Below are positions 1 to 5,742 of a stretch of DNA of 5,742 bases, one piece after another. Source of the stretch: Acidobacteriota bacterium. Lineage in GTDB: Bacteria; Acidobacteriota; Terriglobia; Terriglobales; Acidobacteriaceae. Each line of letters starts with the position of its first letter. Positions within the stretch are counted from its first letter, which is position 1. A program made the position numbers and the translations under genes. Location: positions 1 through 5,742 of the forward strand of contig JAJXUS010000157.1 in the NCBI GenBank assembly GCA_021782675.1, given 5' to 3'. The notes under the pieces were generated by a model. It was not told the origin of the DNA, made no database searches, and worked only from the letters and a program-made list of their open reading frames with translations.

Positions 1-193
1 AGGAACACGAAGCCGAGCGCGCCATTGGTTTCTTGTAGCGCGTCCTTCCCGGGTCGTCATCCTGCGGCCGACGCAGGTGTGACCTTCAATAGCGCATGAT
101 GGATTGCGTGGCACGGCCCTGGCGCGCAACGCCATGCTCTATGAATCGATTCGATCTGGATCTTTTCAAAAAGGTTGGACTATCAAACGTCAT

Positions 194-198
194 AAGGA
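194..198 (+). promoter_or_regulatory. Shine-Dalgarno site of the broken regulator
   Basis: AAGGA lies 7 nt before the ATG at 206. This ATG is the best candidate for the original start of the broken HTH gene, because the reading frame that carries the N-terminal half of the HTH protein has no ATG, GTG or TTG between its upstream stop (TGA 223-225) and the recognisable protein sequence. Confidence 0.4.
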
Positions 199-205
199 TC
201 TATTT

Positions 206-590
206 ATGGAGCCTTGTCGATTTGATCAAGTGTTTCAGATGCCCTGCCCGTCGCTGTAAAACGGTCACTGTCCAAATTCGGCAGCGACCTGGCGATCGCG
301 CGGCGGAAACGCGGACTGACGATCCTTGCCGTCGCCCACGCGTGGGCGTATCCAAGAATACCTATCTTCGAGCAGAGAAGGGAGATCCCAAAGCTGGCCT
401 TGGCGTATACGCAATGGCACTTTTCGTCTTGGGCTTTGGCGATCCACTGGGCACTCTCATTTACGTGAGCCGCGACGATGCTGGCCTTCTGCTCGATGAA
501 GAACGTCTACCCAAACGCGTGCAATTGAAGAAAGCAGAATTGGCAAGTTTCCGAGCATCGCAGACGAGCAAGGTTCATCGGAAATCGTGA
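206..590 (+). pseudogene. Frameshifted XRE-family HTH transcriptional regulator
   Basis: This is a remnant of a small DNA-binding regulator of the XRE (Cro/C1-like helix-turn-helix) family, of the type often encoded beside HipA-like toxin kinases. The N-terminal half reads SDALPVAVKRSLSKFG then SDLAIARRKRGLTILAVAH in the frame of position 238. The second half reads RVGVSKNTYLRAEKGDP, then GVYAMALFVLGFGDPLG and DDAGLLLDEERLPKRVQ in the frame of position 339, ending at TGA 588-590. The GVSKNTYLRAEKGDP part is the HTH recognition segment, and the LLLDEERLPKRV tail is characteristic of this subfamily. Joining the frames at about 337-341 gives a gap-free HTH if one base is restored. A second shift around 226-237 is likely: ATG 206 with its Shine-Dalgarno site opens as MEPCRFDQVF and then hits TAA, while the conserved sequence continues in the next frame. 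Restoring both bases gives about 128 residues, normal for the family. The longer open frame from ATG 96 is an artefact; only its last 83 or so codons belong to the HTH protein. No HipA-like partner is visible downstream. Family identity is from recalled motifs; a sequencing error at one of the sites cannot be excluded. Confidence 0.68.
333..348. repeat. Perfect 16-bp palindrome at the frameshift point
   Basis: CGCCCACGCGTGGGCG equals its own reverse complement over all 16 bases. It sits exactly where the reading frame of the HTH regulator changes. Restoring one C after CCCAC would repair the protein (AHRVGVS) and make the palindrome imperfect. Confidence 0.85.
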
Positions 591-845
591 CGGCTTCGCG
601 AACCCGGGCGAGACCACCGGCAATTCTTCCAATGACGCTGGATGTGCGCCGAGTTGCGTGAGCAGGAACGTGAAAGGCAACAGGAGCGGGATGCAACTTG
701 TCCGCGAAATGTGTGTGTGCCAACCATGTGGGGGAGTGGGATACTCCTTCTTCCGATTGCACTCTATTCATCTTTTCCGCATCAAGTCACTGCGGTGGAA
801 GCGTATATAAGGACGAGAGTACCTTCGATTGCGGCGATGTGAATT
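591..845. other. Intergenic stretch without a supported gene
   Basis: No reading frame here gives recognisable protein. A 66-codon + frame (642-842) and a 104-codon - frame (457-771) have no plausible start context or conserved sequence. In particular I looked for remains of a HipA-like kinase after the regulator and saw none. The only structures are a short inverted repeat, CCGCA (777-781) and TGCGG (791-795) around 9 nt, followed by an A/T-rich TATATAA at 804-810. The latter could be a second -10 element but has no convincing -35 at the right distance. Confidence 0.5.
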
Positions 846-857
846 GTTGTGGACAAC
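846..857. repeat. 12-bp inverted repeat overlapping the -35 region
   Basis: GTTGTGGACAAC consists of 5-bp arms GTTGT and ACAAC around GG. It overlaps the proposed -35 hexamer, where a repressor site would be expected. It also contains TGTGGACAA, whose complement TTGTCCACA differs by one base from the DnaA box TTATCCACA. A single such match is weak evidence, so the operator role is conjecture. Confidence 0.4.
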
Positions 858-880
858 CTGAGTTTTCGCCGTGGTAGAAT
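850..880 (+). promoter_or_regulatory. Extended -10 promoter candidate for the envelope operon
   Basis: TAGAAT at 875-880 is one base from the TATAAT consensus and is preceded by TG at 872-873, giving an extended -10 element (TGGTAGAAT). TGGACA at 850-855 resembles a -35 hexamer, but the spacer is 19 nt, longer than the 17 nt optimum; the extended -10 could compensate. Transcription would start near 887, leaving a leader of about 125 nt before the GTG at 1012. The site lies in the non-coding gap just before the operon, which supports the assignment. Confidence 0.5.
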
Positions 881-933
881 CCGCAAACATCACACAGTAA
901 CTTCCCGGGCCCATTCAAAATCCCTGTACGCTT

Positions 934-966
934 CGCCGTCCTCTTCGCGGGTCGCCCCTGACGGCG
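934..966 (+). other. Possible hairpin in the 5' leader
   Basis: CGCCGTC (934-940) and GACGGCG (960-966) can form a 7-bp stem around a 19-nt loop in the mRNA leader of the operon. It ends 34 nt before the Shine-Dalgarno site and does not cover it. There is no T-run, so it is not an intrinsic terminator. It may be a stability element or chance. Confidence 0.25.
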
Positions 967-1000
967 GTGGGTTCAATTTCCGATCTGATCGAAAGCAGAT

Positions 1001-1005
1001 AAGGA
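1001..1005 (+). promoter_or_regulatory. Shine-Dalgarno site that decides the GTG start
   Basis: AAGGA lies 6 nt before GTG 1012 and 12 nt before ATG 1018. The in-frame TAA at 1000-1002 rules out any earlier start. The later ATGs at 1075, 1123 and 1129 have no purine-rich site at a suitable distance, so GTG 1012 (or ATG 1018, using AGG at 1006-1008) is favoured. Confidence 0.6.
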
Positions 1006-1011
1006 CAGGTC

Positions 1012-4000
1012 GTGACGATGCGGCGTTCTCCGGTATTTCGCGAGTATTCGCTTGTTGGGAATCCCTCTCCTCGTATGGCATTCGCGGCATTCGGGGCTCA
1101 GAGGTCCTGGCTGAATCATCTAATGGCAATGCTGCGCACGCAGGGAGTGGTCGCGCTCGCAGCGGTGTGTCTTTCCATGATCGCGCACGCGCAGGGTGTG
1201 CCGACGATCACGTCGCTGAGTCCCGGAACCGTAACGGCGGGAGGCGCGGCGTTCACGCTGGTGGTGAATGGAACGGGCTTTTTTGCCGGATCGGTGGTGC
1301 AGGTGAACGGCGCGGCGCGCACCACGACGTTTGTGAGCGCCACACAGATCACGGTGGCGATACCGGCTACCGATATTGCGACCGCGGGGACCGACCAGAT
1401 TACAGTTTTCAATCCTGCTGTCGTTGCGGCAGGGGGAACCTCGGCTCCGTTTGTGCTGACGATTACGGCGGCGACGCCGCCGGCTCCTACTCTGACGCAC
1501 GCAGGCCCCGGTATCACTGCGCAGGGCGCGGGGCGCGTGGAGCTGACGCTGCAGGGGACGAACTTCAGGCCGGGAGCGACCGTGGTGATTTCGCCGCCGC
1601 TCACGAGCCTTGCCAATTCGAACGGCCATACACAGGCGACGGACGCCACGCTGCTAAGCGCACGCGTTCTCAGCGGCACATTGATGACGGCCCTGTTCAG
1701 CCTGAACCCGACCGCGACGATTGGTTTGCGCGGGATCGACGTGCTCAACAGCGATGGCACGTCCACCGCGGCGGGCGTGGGAACTGCGGCTGTGGGGACA
1801 GGAACGACGCAGCCGCTGCAGATTCAGACCTCGACGTCGATCGCCGCACCGGCGTCGGTGCTCAACATTGGACTGATTCGTCCCCGCGACGGCACTGTGG
1901 TGCAGCAGGGCGATGAGCTCTTTGCGCAGGCTGTGCTGTCCGGCGCGGGCACGGGAACAGTGATTGGGCAGTGGCTGTGGGACAACCAGGTGATCGAGCA
2001 GTTTGCGGCGCCGCTGGTGGCGGGGCAGAGCATGACAATCCGGACCCGCCAGACGCTGCCGACGTGGTATCTGGGCGGGCACTCGATTCAACTGCGCCTG
2101 CAGCAGCCGACGCAGATTGCCACCAGGCCGGTGCTGGTCGCGGTCACTCCGCCGGGGTGGCAGCTCGAGGCGCTTCTAGCTCCCGCATACGGAGCGGCCT
2201 ATTCCTCGACGACGACGCCGGAGCTGCTGTGGGCGCCGGTTCCGGGCGCCGTGCGCTATCAGGTGGGCTTCTCGACGCAGCCATACTTTTCTGCAATCGA
2301 AACCTGGTACGACGTGGACGACAACCGCTGGCAGCTGCCGCAGGCGATCTGGAGCGCGCAGCCGGAAGGCAATCTGTACTGGACGGTGCGCGTGGTGGAC
2401 GGTGCAGGTGCGGCGCGGAAGCCGCTTCCGCTGCGCAGAATCGTGCATCTCTCAGGCAGCTCGCTGAAGCCGCTGCAGGCAGCGCCGGTGCGGAATGCGC
2501 TGGGGCATACGCAGATTGACTGGACGAAGGCATCGCCCGGCTCGCTGTATCTGGTGACCATCAGCAAGGATGCGGATGGCAAGCAGATTTTGCGCCGCTA
2601 TCTGACCGATAAGGGCACGCTCGACCTGCACGCCATCGACGGACGGTTGATTCCCGGAGAAACGTACTTCTGGAGGATCGACGTGTTTTCGCCGTGGGGT
2701 GAGCGCATCTTTTCCGGACCGGCGCAGCAGTTTGCGGAGCCGCGTGTTCCGGGTCCACCTGTGGCGGGGCTGAGATCTCCGTCGACGCGCGCGTCGCTGC
2801 ACTACGTGAGCCTGCGCGTCATGCGCCGCGGCAGCTACTTCGACCTGACGACGGAGATTGCAAAGGAGACGCCGACACCGAACAGCAGCATCGCGCAGCA
2901 GCAGCCGGCGATCTCGGTGCAGTTTCAGTCGCCGGTGAATCCGGCGGACATAAGCTTGTCGATGGACGATCTGGATATTACGTCGCTGGCGCAGGTAAGC
3001 CAGACGCAGGTGGCGTATACGCCGCAGCTTCCTCTCGCGAACGGTGAGCACGACGTGAGCCTCACGGTGGGGTTCGAGGCGTCGGGCTGGAAGTTTACGA
3101 TAGCCGCTCCAGCGGCCACTGCGCCTGCGGCGGCCGCAACGGCGATGCAGCCCGGTACGGATGCGGAGGCGATGCCTGCGCCGAGTTCTTCTGCGGCGAT
3201 GGGCGCAATCACGCAGGGCCCCGCGGCGAAGCAGGAACCGGCGAAGGCAAAGTTTCAGGGAGAGATGGACGGGCAGATTACATCGACGACGCAGTGGGCC
3301 TCTGGGTCGAATCCACCCGATTCCAACGTCTTCTCGCTGGCCGAACGTATCCTCACGGAGAACAGTCCGTGGAAGCCGGAGATCAGCGGCAGCGGCCTGC
3401 TCAACTCGATTCTGAATCCTGCGATCCAGCGCACCAGCCAGGGCCGCGTGAACGATTACATCGCGCAGATTGAGCGCAAAGGCGAGCGCTGGGGCGGGAG
3501 TCTCCGCTTTGGCATCGTCTCGCCCGCGCTCTTTACCGATGCGCAGTTTGTGACGGCGGCGACGCCGCGCCAGGGCGTGGAGGCGATGGCGACCACGCCG
3601 GGAGGCAAGCTTGGCTTCTACACGAACACCAATGACGAGGCGCTCGGCGGCGGCGCCGGCGTGACGTTCCATCAAAGACTGTTGGGGGCAAGCTGGCAGG
3701 CTCCGCTGCCGAAGTGGGCCGAGTTCCGGTTGATGTGGCTGGGGGCGCGCGATATTGGAGCGCCGACGACGGTTGAGTATGACTCGCAGGGCAACCCCAT
3801 CATCGTCCCCAATCCCGTTGCCGCGAAGTCGCGCGGCGATGTGTATGGCGGATTGCTGAATGTACATCTTGGGCAAAGATGGCGGTGGTCGAGCGAGTAT
3901 GCGTGGAGCTACGATAACGCGAATGTCACCGACCCGACCTCGAAGACACTCTTCGGCCGCGCGTGGCGATCCGGCATCTCCGGCAATCCGAGGAAGGCTG

Positions 4001-4872
4001 CGGTGAGCGTTACATTCCGCGACCTCAGCCAGAACTTCGGCAATCCGGCGAATCCAAGCCTCACGCAAGCCAGCAACCCTGACCTGCGTGGCGTGGATGC
4101 TTCGGCAAGCGAATCCACGAAGGCAGGCACGTTCGCTCTGACGTACAGCTTCCTGCAGAACAACGTGCATTCAGTCACGACAGCCGAACTGGATCTCAAT
4201 ACGTTTTCCGAGACATGGTCCAAACCCTTCGGCGCCAAGACGAGCCTGTCGATCGGTTCGAATCAGTCGCTGACGGAGACCGGCACGATTCCTGCGGCGC
4301 TGCGAGGACTGCCTCCGAGCCAGAACGGCAGTGCAGACCAGCGTGATGTGTCAGGCAATGTGACGCTCTCACGGCAGGTGGGCCTGGTGTCCATGACGGT
4401 GGGCGGCAACCGCGACTGGCTGCGCGACAATCTCCAGCCGAGTGCAGGCGCCATTACGTCTTCGATTTCAGTCGGCGCAAATCTGGTGACACAGGGATTC
4501 TTCCAGTGCAACACGCAGGCGAACTTCAGTTGGGTGGCTGCCGACCCGGTCTCAATCGGAACGACGCGAACCATCAGCCTTTACGTGCAGCCTGCAATGA
4601 CGTGGAAGCAGCCCAACGTGCAGGTATCCCCCTTGCTCAGCGTGGTGCAGGGACAAACGGTGCTCGCCGGCGGAAGCATGACCAGCGACACGCTGACGGG
4701 CCAATACGGCGGGCGGCTCTCATGGACTCTGCCGGCGTGGCTGAAGACGAGCACGCTCGCGGTGCAGGGCAGTTATAACGACAACCGGGACAACTTGGCG
4801 CACACCGACCTGCAAAGCACGCAGCTTGTCGGCATCTGGACATTCAATCTGGCGCACAAGAAGACGTTTTGA
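1012..4872 (+). CDS. Exported multi-domain IPT/TIG and FN3-like protein with C-terminal outer-membrane beta-barrel
   Basis: A 1286-residue envelope protein with no gene name that I recognise. A signal peptide has its hydrophobic core at residues 45-57 (GVVALAAVCLSMI) and a likely cut after A60 (AHA before QG). It is preceded by an unusually long Arg-containing N-terminal stretch of about 40 residues. Next come IPT/TIG domain 1 (62-152, with TITSLSPGTVTAGG and the VNGTGFFAGS motif), IPT/TIG domain 2 (158-250, LQGTNFRPGATV), an Ig-like domain (284-378), two FN3-like domains (382-480 with PELLWAPVPGAVRYQV, and 486-575 with GETYFWRIDVFSPWG), and another Ig-like domain (about 596-696, with ISVQFQSPVNPADISLSMDD). 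An Ala/Pro-rich linker (698-745) leads to residues 746-1286, which show many short alternating hydrophobic/polar strands with aromatic residues and turns (GSLRFGIVSP, RWRWSSEYAWSYD, SISVGANLVTQ, STLAVQGSYND, QLVGIWTFNL) and end in Phe. This reads as a large outer-membrane beta-barrel of perhaps 18-22 strands. The Ig-type domains probably mediate binding or assembly. Whether they face the periplasm or the outside cannot be told from sequence. Only two Cys are present, one of them in the signal peptide. It is the first gene of an operon with the IPT/TIG gene 9 nt downstream. Domain calls are from motif reading; the barrel call is inference. Confidence 0.85.
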   Translation: MTMRRSPVFREYSLVGNPSPRMAFAAFGAQRSWLNHLMAMLRTQGVVALAAVCLSMIAHAQGVPTITSLSPGTVTAGGAAFTLVVNGTGFFAGSVVQVNGAARTTTFVSATQITVAIPATDIATAGTDQITVFNPAVVAAGGTSAPFVLTITAATPPAPTLTHAGPGITAQGAGRVELTLQGTNFRPGATVVISPPLTSLANSNGHTQATDATLLSARVLSGTLMTALFSLNPTATIGLRGIDVLNSDGTSTAAGVGTAAVGTGTTQPLQIQTSTSIAAPASVLNIGLIRPRDGTVVQQGDELFAQAVLSGAGTGTVIGQWLWDNQVIEQFAAPLVAGQSMTIRTRQTLPTWYLGGHSIQLRLQQPTQIATRPVLVAVTPPGWQLEALLAPAYGAAYSSTTTPELLWAPVPGAVRYQVGFSTQPYFSAIETWYDVDDNRWQLPQAIWSAQPEGNLYWTVRVVDGAGAARKPLPLRRIVHLSGSSLKPLQAAPVRNALGHTQIDWTKASPGSLYLVTISKDADGKQILRRYLTDKGTLDLHAIDGRLIPGETYFWRIDVFSPWGERIFSGPAQQFAEPRVPGPPVAGLRSPSTRASLHYVSLRVMRRGSYFDLTTEIAKETPTPNSSIAQQQPAISVQFQSPVNPADISLSMDDLDITSLAQVSQTQVAYTPQLPLANGEHDVSLTVGFEASGWKFTIAAPAATAPAAAATAMQPGTDAEAMPAPSSSAAMGAITQGPAAKQEPAKAKFQGEMDGQITSTTQWASGSNPPDSNVFSLAERILTENSPWKPEISGSGLLNSILNPAIQRTSQGRVNDYIAQIERKGERWGGSLRFGIVSPALFTDAQFVTAATPRQGVEAMATTPGGKLGFYTNTNDEALGGGAGVTFHQRLLGASWQAPLPKWAEFRLMWLGARDIGAPTTVEYDSQGNPIIVPNPVAAKSRGDVYGGLLNVHLGQRWRWSSEYAWSYDNANVTDPTSKTLFGRAWRSGISGNPRKAAVSVTFRDLSQNFGNPANPSLTQASNPDLRGVDASASESTKAGTFALTYSFLQNNVHSVTTAELDLNTFSETWSKPFGAKTSLSIGSNQSLTETGTIPAALRGLPPSQNGSADQRDVSGNVTLSRQVGLVSMTVGGNRDWLRDNLQPSAGAITSSISVGANLVTQGFFQCNTQANFSWVAADPVSIGTTRTISLYVQPAMTWKQPNVQVSPLLSVVQGQTVLAGGSMTSDTLTGQYGGRLSWTLPAWLKTSTLAVQGSYNDNRDNLAHTDLQSTQLVGIWTFNLAHKKTF

Positions 4873-4874
4873 GG
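4871..4874 (+). promoter_or_regulatory. Shine-Dalgarno site overlapping the upstream stop codon
   Basis: GAGG shares its first two bases with the TGA stop (4870-4872) of the upstream gene and lies 7 nt before ATG 4882. A ribosome ending on the first gene would cover this site, which favours coupled translation of the two proteins. Confidence 0.6.
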
Positions 4875-4881
4875 CGGCACG

Positions 4882-5742
4882 ATGCAAGAGACATTCGGAA
4901 ATGCGTGGAGTGCTCAACCCGACCGGGGTAAGAATGCTTCGCGGGGAATGATCTGGAGAGCGGGCATTCTTGCAGCGGCTATCCTGATGGCTTCTGCTGC
5001 CGCGCCGGCGCAGCGTCCGGTGCTGACCTCGTACAGCCCGACCCAAGGCGCGCAGGGGGCGAGCGTCAAGCTGACGTTTACGGGGACGAACCTTTCGGCC
5101 CGGATGCTCAAGCTGTTCTTCACGCCGTCACAGGGCATCACCGTCACGAGCGTCACGTTTACGTCACCCACGCAGATTGTCGCCAATGTGCAGATTGCTA
5201 CAAGCGCTGTTCCGGGAGCGTACAAAGTCGATCTGCAAGTTGCCGATCACGACCTGTTGGCGACGGTTCCCTTCACGGTGACGACGGCTTCCAGTGGCTG
5301 CAGCACGAATTTTGCTTTTGCCGTAAGCTGCGGCCCAGCGAAGCCAGCGATACGAGAGATGACACCGCTTTCGGGCCATCAGGGAACCTCGGTGCTACTC
5401 ACGCTGTCGGGAGCGAATCTCTTTCCGAACGCAACCGTGCAGATGATTCCGGCGATGGGGCTGACGATTGGCAAGCCGACGATGGCCAATGCGACAGAGG
5501 TGCAGGCGGAGGTGACTATCGCGCCGAATGCGCCGCTTGGCCCTCGCGCCGTAAGGCTGGTCGCCGGAAATCTGAGCGCCGCCGCGCCGAACACTTTCAC
5601 GGTGACTCCGTCCGCCAAGCCGGGCGGATTCGTGCAGCCGATGCTGATTCTGCGGGTGATTCCGAGCCAGATTGCGGCGGGCAGCCAGAACGTGGACCTG
5701 GCGATTGAGGGAACCAACTTCGTTCCCGGCACGCTGGTGTCG
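4882..5742 (+). CDS. Exported IPT/TIG repeat protein, 3' end outside the window
   Basis: 287 codons are visible, open to the right edge, so the total length is unknown. A signal peptide occupies residues 1-43: hydrophobic core AGILAAAILMASAAA and a likely cut after A43 (APA before QRP). As in the upstream protein, there is an extra N-terminal stretch of about 22 residues before the core. An internal ATG at 4948 (MIWRAGIL, with GGGG at 4943-4946 only just before it) is an alternative start, but ATG 4882 has the better-spaced Shine-Dalgarno site. The mature part is a run of IPT/TIG domains: domain 1 at about 46-134 (VLTSYSPTQGAQGASVKLTF, TGTNL), domain 2 at about 155-242 (IREMTPLSGHQGTSVLLTL, SGANLFPNATV), and the start of domain 3 from about 257 (RVIPSQIAAGSQNVDL, EGTNFVPGTLV). 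C140 and C150 (CX9C) lie in the linker between domains 1 and 2 and are the only Cys seen. IPT/TIG domains are Ig-like beta-sandwiches used for binding and as spacers in surface proteins. The protein is probably periplasmic or at the cell surface and co-produced with the upstream barrel protein. Its missing C-terminus could carry a barrel, an anchor or more repeats. Confidence 0.85.
   Translation, partial: MQETFGNAWSAQPDRGKNASRGMIWRAGILAAAILMASAAAPAQRPVLTSYSPTQGAQGASVKLTFTGTNLSARMLKLFFTPSQGITVTSVTFTSPTQIVANVQIATSAVPGAYKVDLQVADHDLLATVPFTVTTASSGCSTNFAFAVSCGPAKPAIREMTPLSGHQGTSVLLTLSGANLFPNATVQMIPAMGLTIGKPTMANATEVQAEVTIAPNAPLGPRAVRLVAGNLSAAAPNTFTVTPSAKPGGFVQPMLILRVIPSQIAAGSQNVDLAIEGTNFVPGTLVS

Noticed and set aside
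1..99. Open frame running in from the left edge and ending at TGA 97-99
   Set aside because: Only 32 codons with no recognisable protein sequence. It could be the tail of an upstream gene, but nothing in the window supports that.
143..152. 10-bp palindrome GAATCGATTC
   Set aside because: Short, isolated, and not positioned at a promoter or gene boundary that I can support; this length is expected by chance.
457..771. 104-codon open frame on the - strand
   Set aside because: No recognisable motif and no good start context; it overlaps the well-supported C-terminal part of the HTH remnant on the + strand.
777..795. CCGCA/TGCGG inverted repeat considered as a terminator for the broken regulator
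   Set aside because: Only 5 bp of stem, with no T-run after it, and nearly 190 nt beyond the stop codon.
642..842. 66-codon + frame with a charged N-terminus (LREQERERQQERD)
   Set aside because: The charged run looks like chance composition. There is no Shine-Dalgarno site, no family resemblance and no conserved context.
848..856. DnaA-box-like TGTGGACAA as a sign of a replication origin
   Set aside because: A single site with one mismatch, no cluster of boxes, no AT-rich unwinding region, and no dnaA or dnaN gene nearby.
849..1916. 355-codon open frame on the + strand overlapping the start of the main gene
   Set aside because: Its product is rich in Gly, Arg and Asp with no domain or signal peptide, and it overlaps the IPT/TIG region in another frame. 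It is a shadow of the main gene.
2452..4170. 572-codon open frame on the - strand
   Set aside because: It lies wholly inside the 1286-residue gene, is extremely Arg-rich and low in recognisable motifs, and is what the complement of GC-rich codons produces. The + strand product has clear domains and a signal peptide.

Overview
The window looks like a chromosomal segment from a GC-rich Gram-negative bacterium. Acidobacteriota (Terriglobia) is my best guess, because long secreted proteins built from IPT/TIG and other Ig-like domains are typical of that group, and the main gene ends in what reads as an outer-membrane beta-barrel. That assignment is inference from protein style; no rRNA or other phylogenetic marker is present.

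Layout. Positions 1-205 show no gene I can support. Positions 206-590 hold a broken XRE-family helix-turn-helix regulator. Its first half is readable in one frame and its second half in another; the break falls on a perfect 16-bp palindrome (333-348), and the N-terminal half has lost its start codon to a probable second frameshift. Positions 591-1011 are non-coding and visibly less GC-rich than what follows. They contain a good extended -10 promoter candidate (850-880), a 12-bp inverted repeat over its -35 region, and a leader of about 125 nt with a small hairpin and a Shine-Dalgarno site.

From 1012 to the right edge there is a two-gene operon on the + strand. The first gene (1012-4872) encodes a 1286-residue exported protein: signal peptide, two IPT/TIG domains, an Ig-like domain, two FN3-like domains, a further Ig-like domain, an Ala/Pro-rich linker and a C-terminal region of about 540 residues that reads as an outer-membrane beta-barrel. 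The second gene starts 9 nt after the first one's stop codon. Its ribosome-binding site overlaps that stop, and it runs off the window after 287 codons. It encodes another exported protein made of consecutive IPT/TIG domains, with a possible disulfide between the first two.

How the parts may work together (inference): the tight spacing and shared domain type suggest that the two proteins are made together and act at the same cell-envelope site, with the first anchored in the outer membrane by its barrel and the second as an Ig-type partner or a related paralogue. I do not recognise a named system, so no gene symbols are given.
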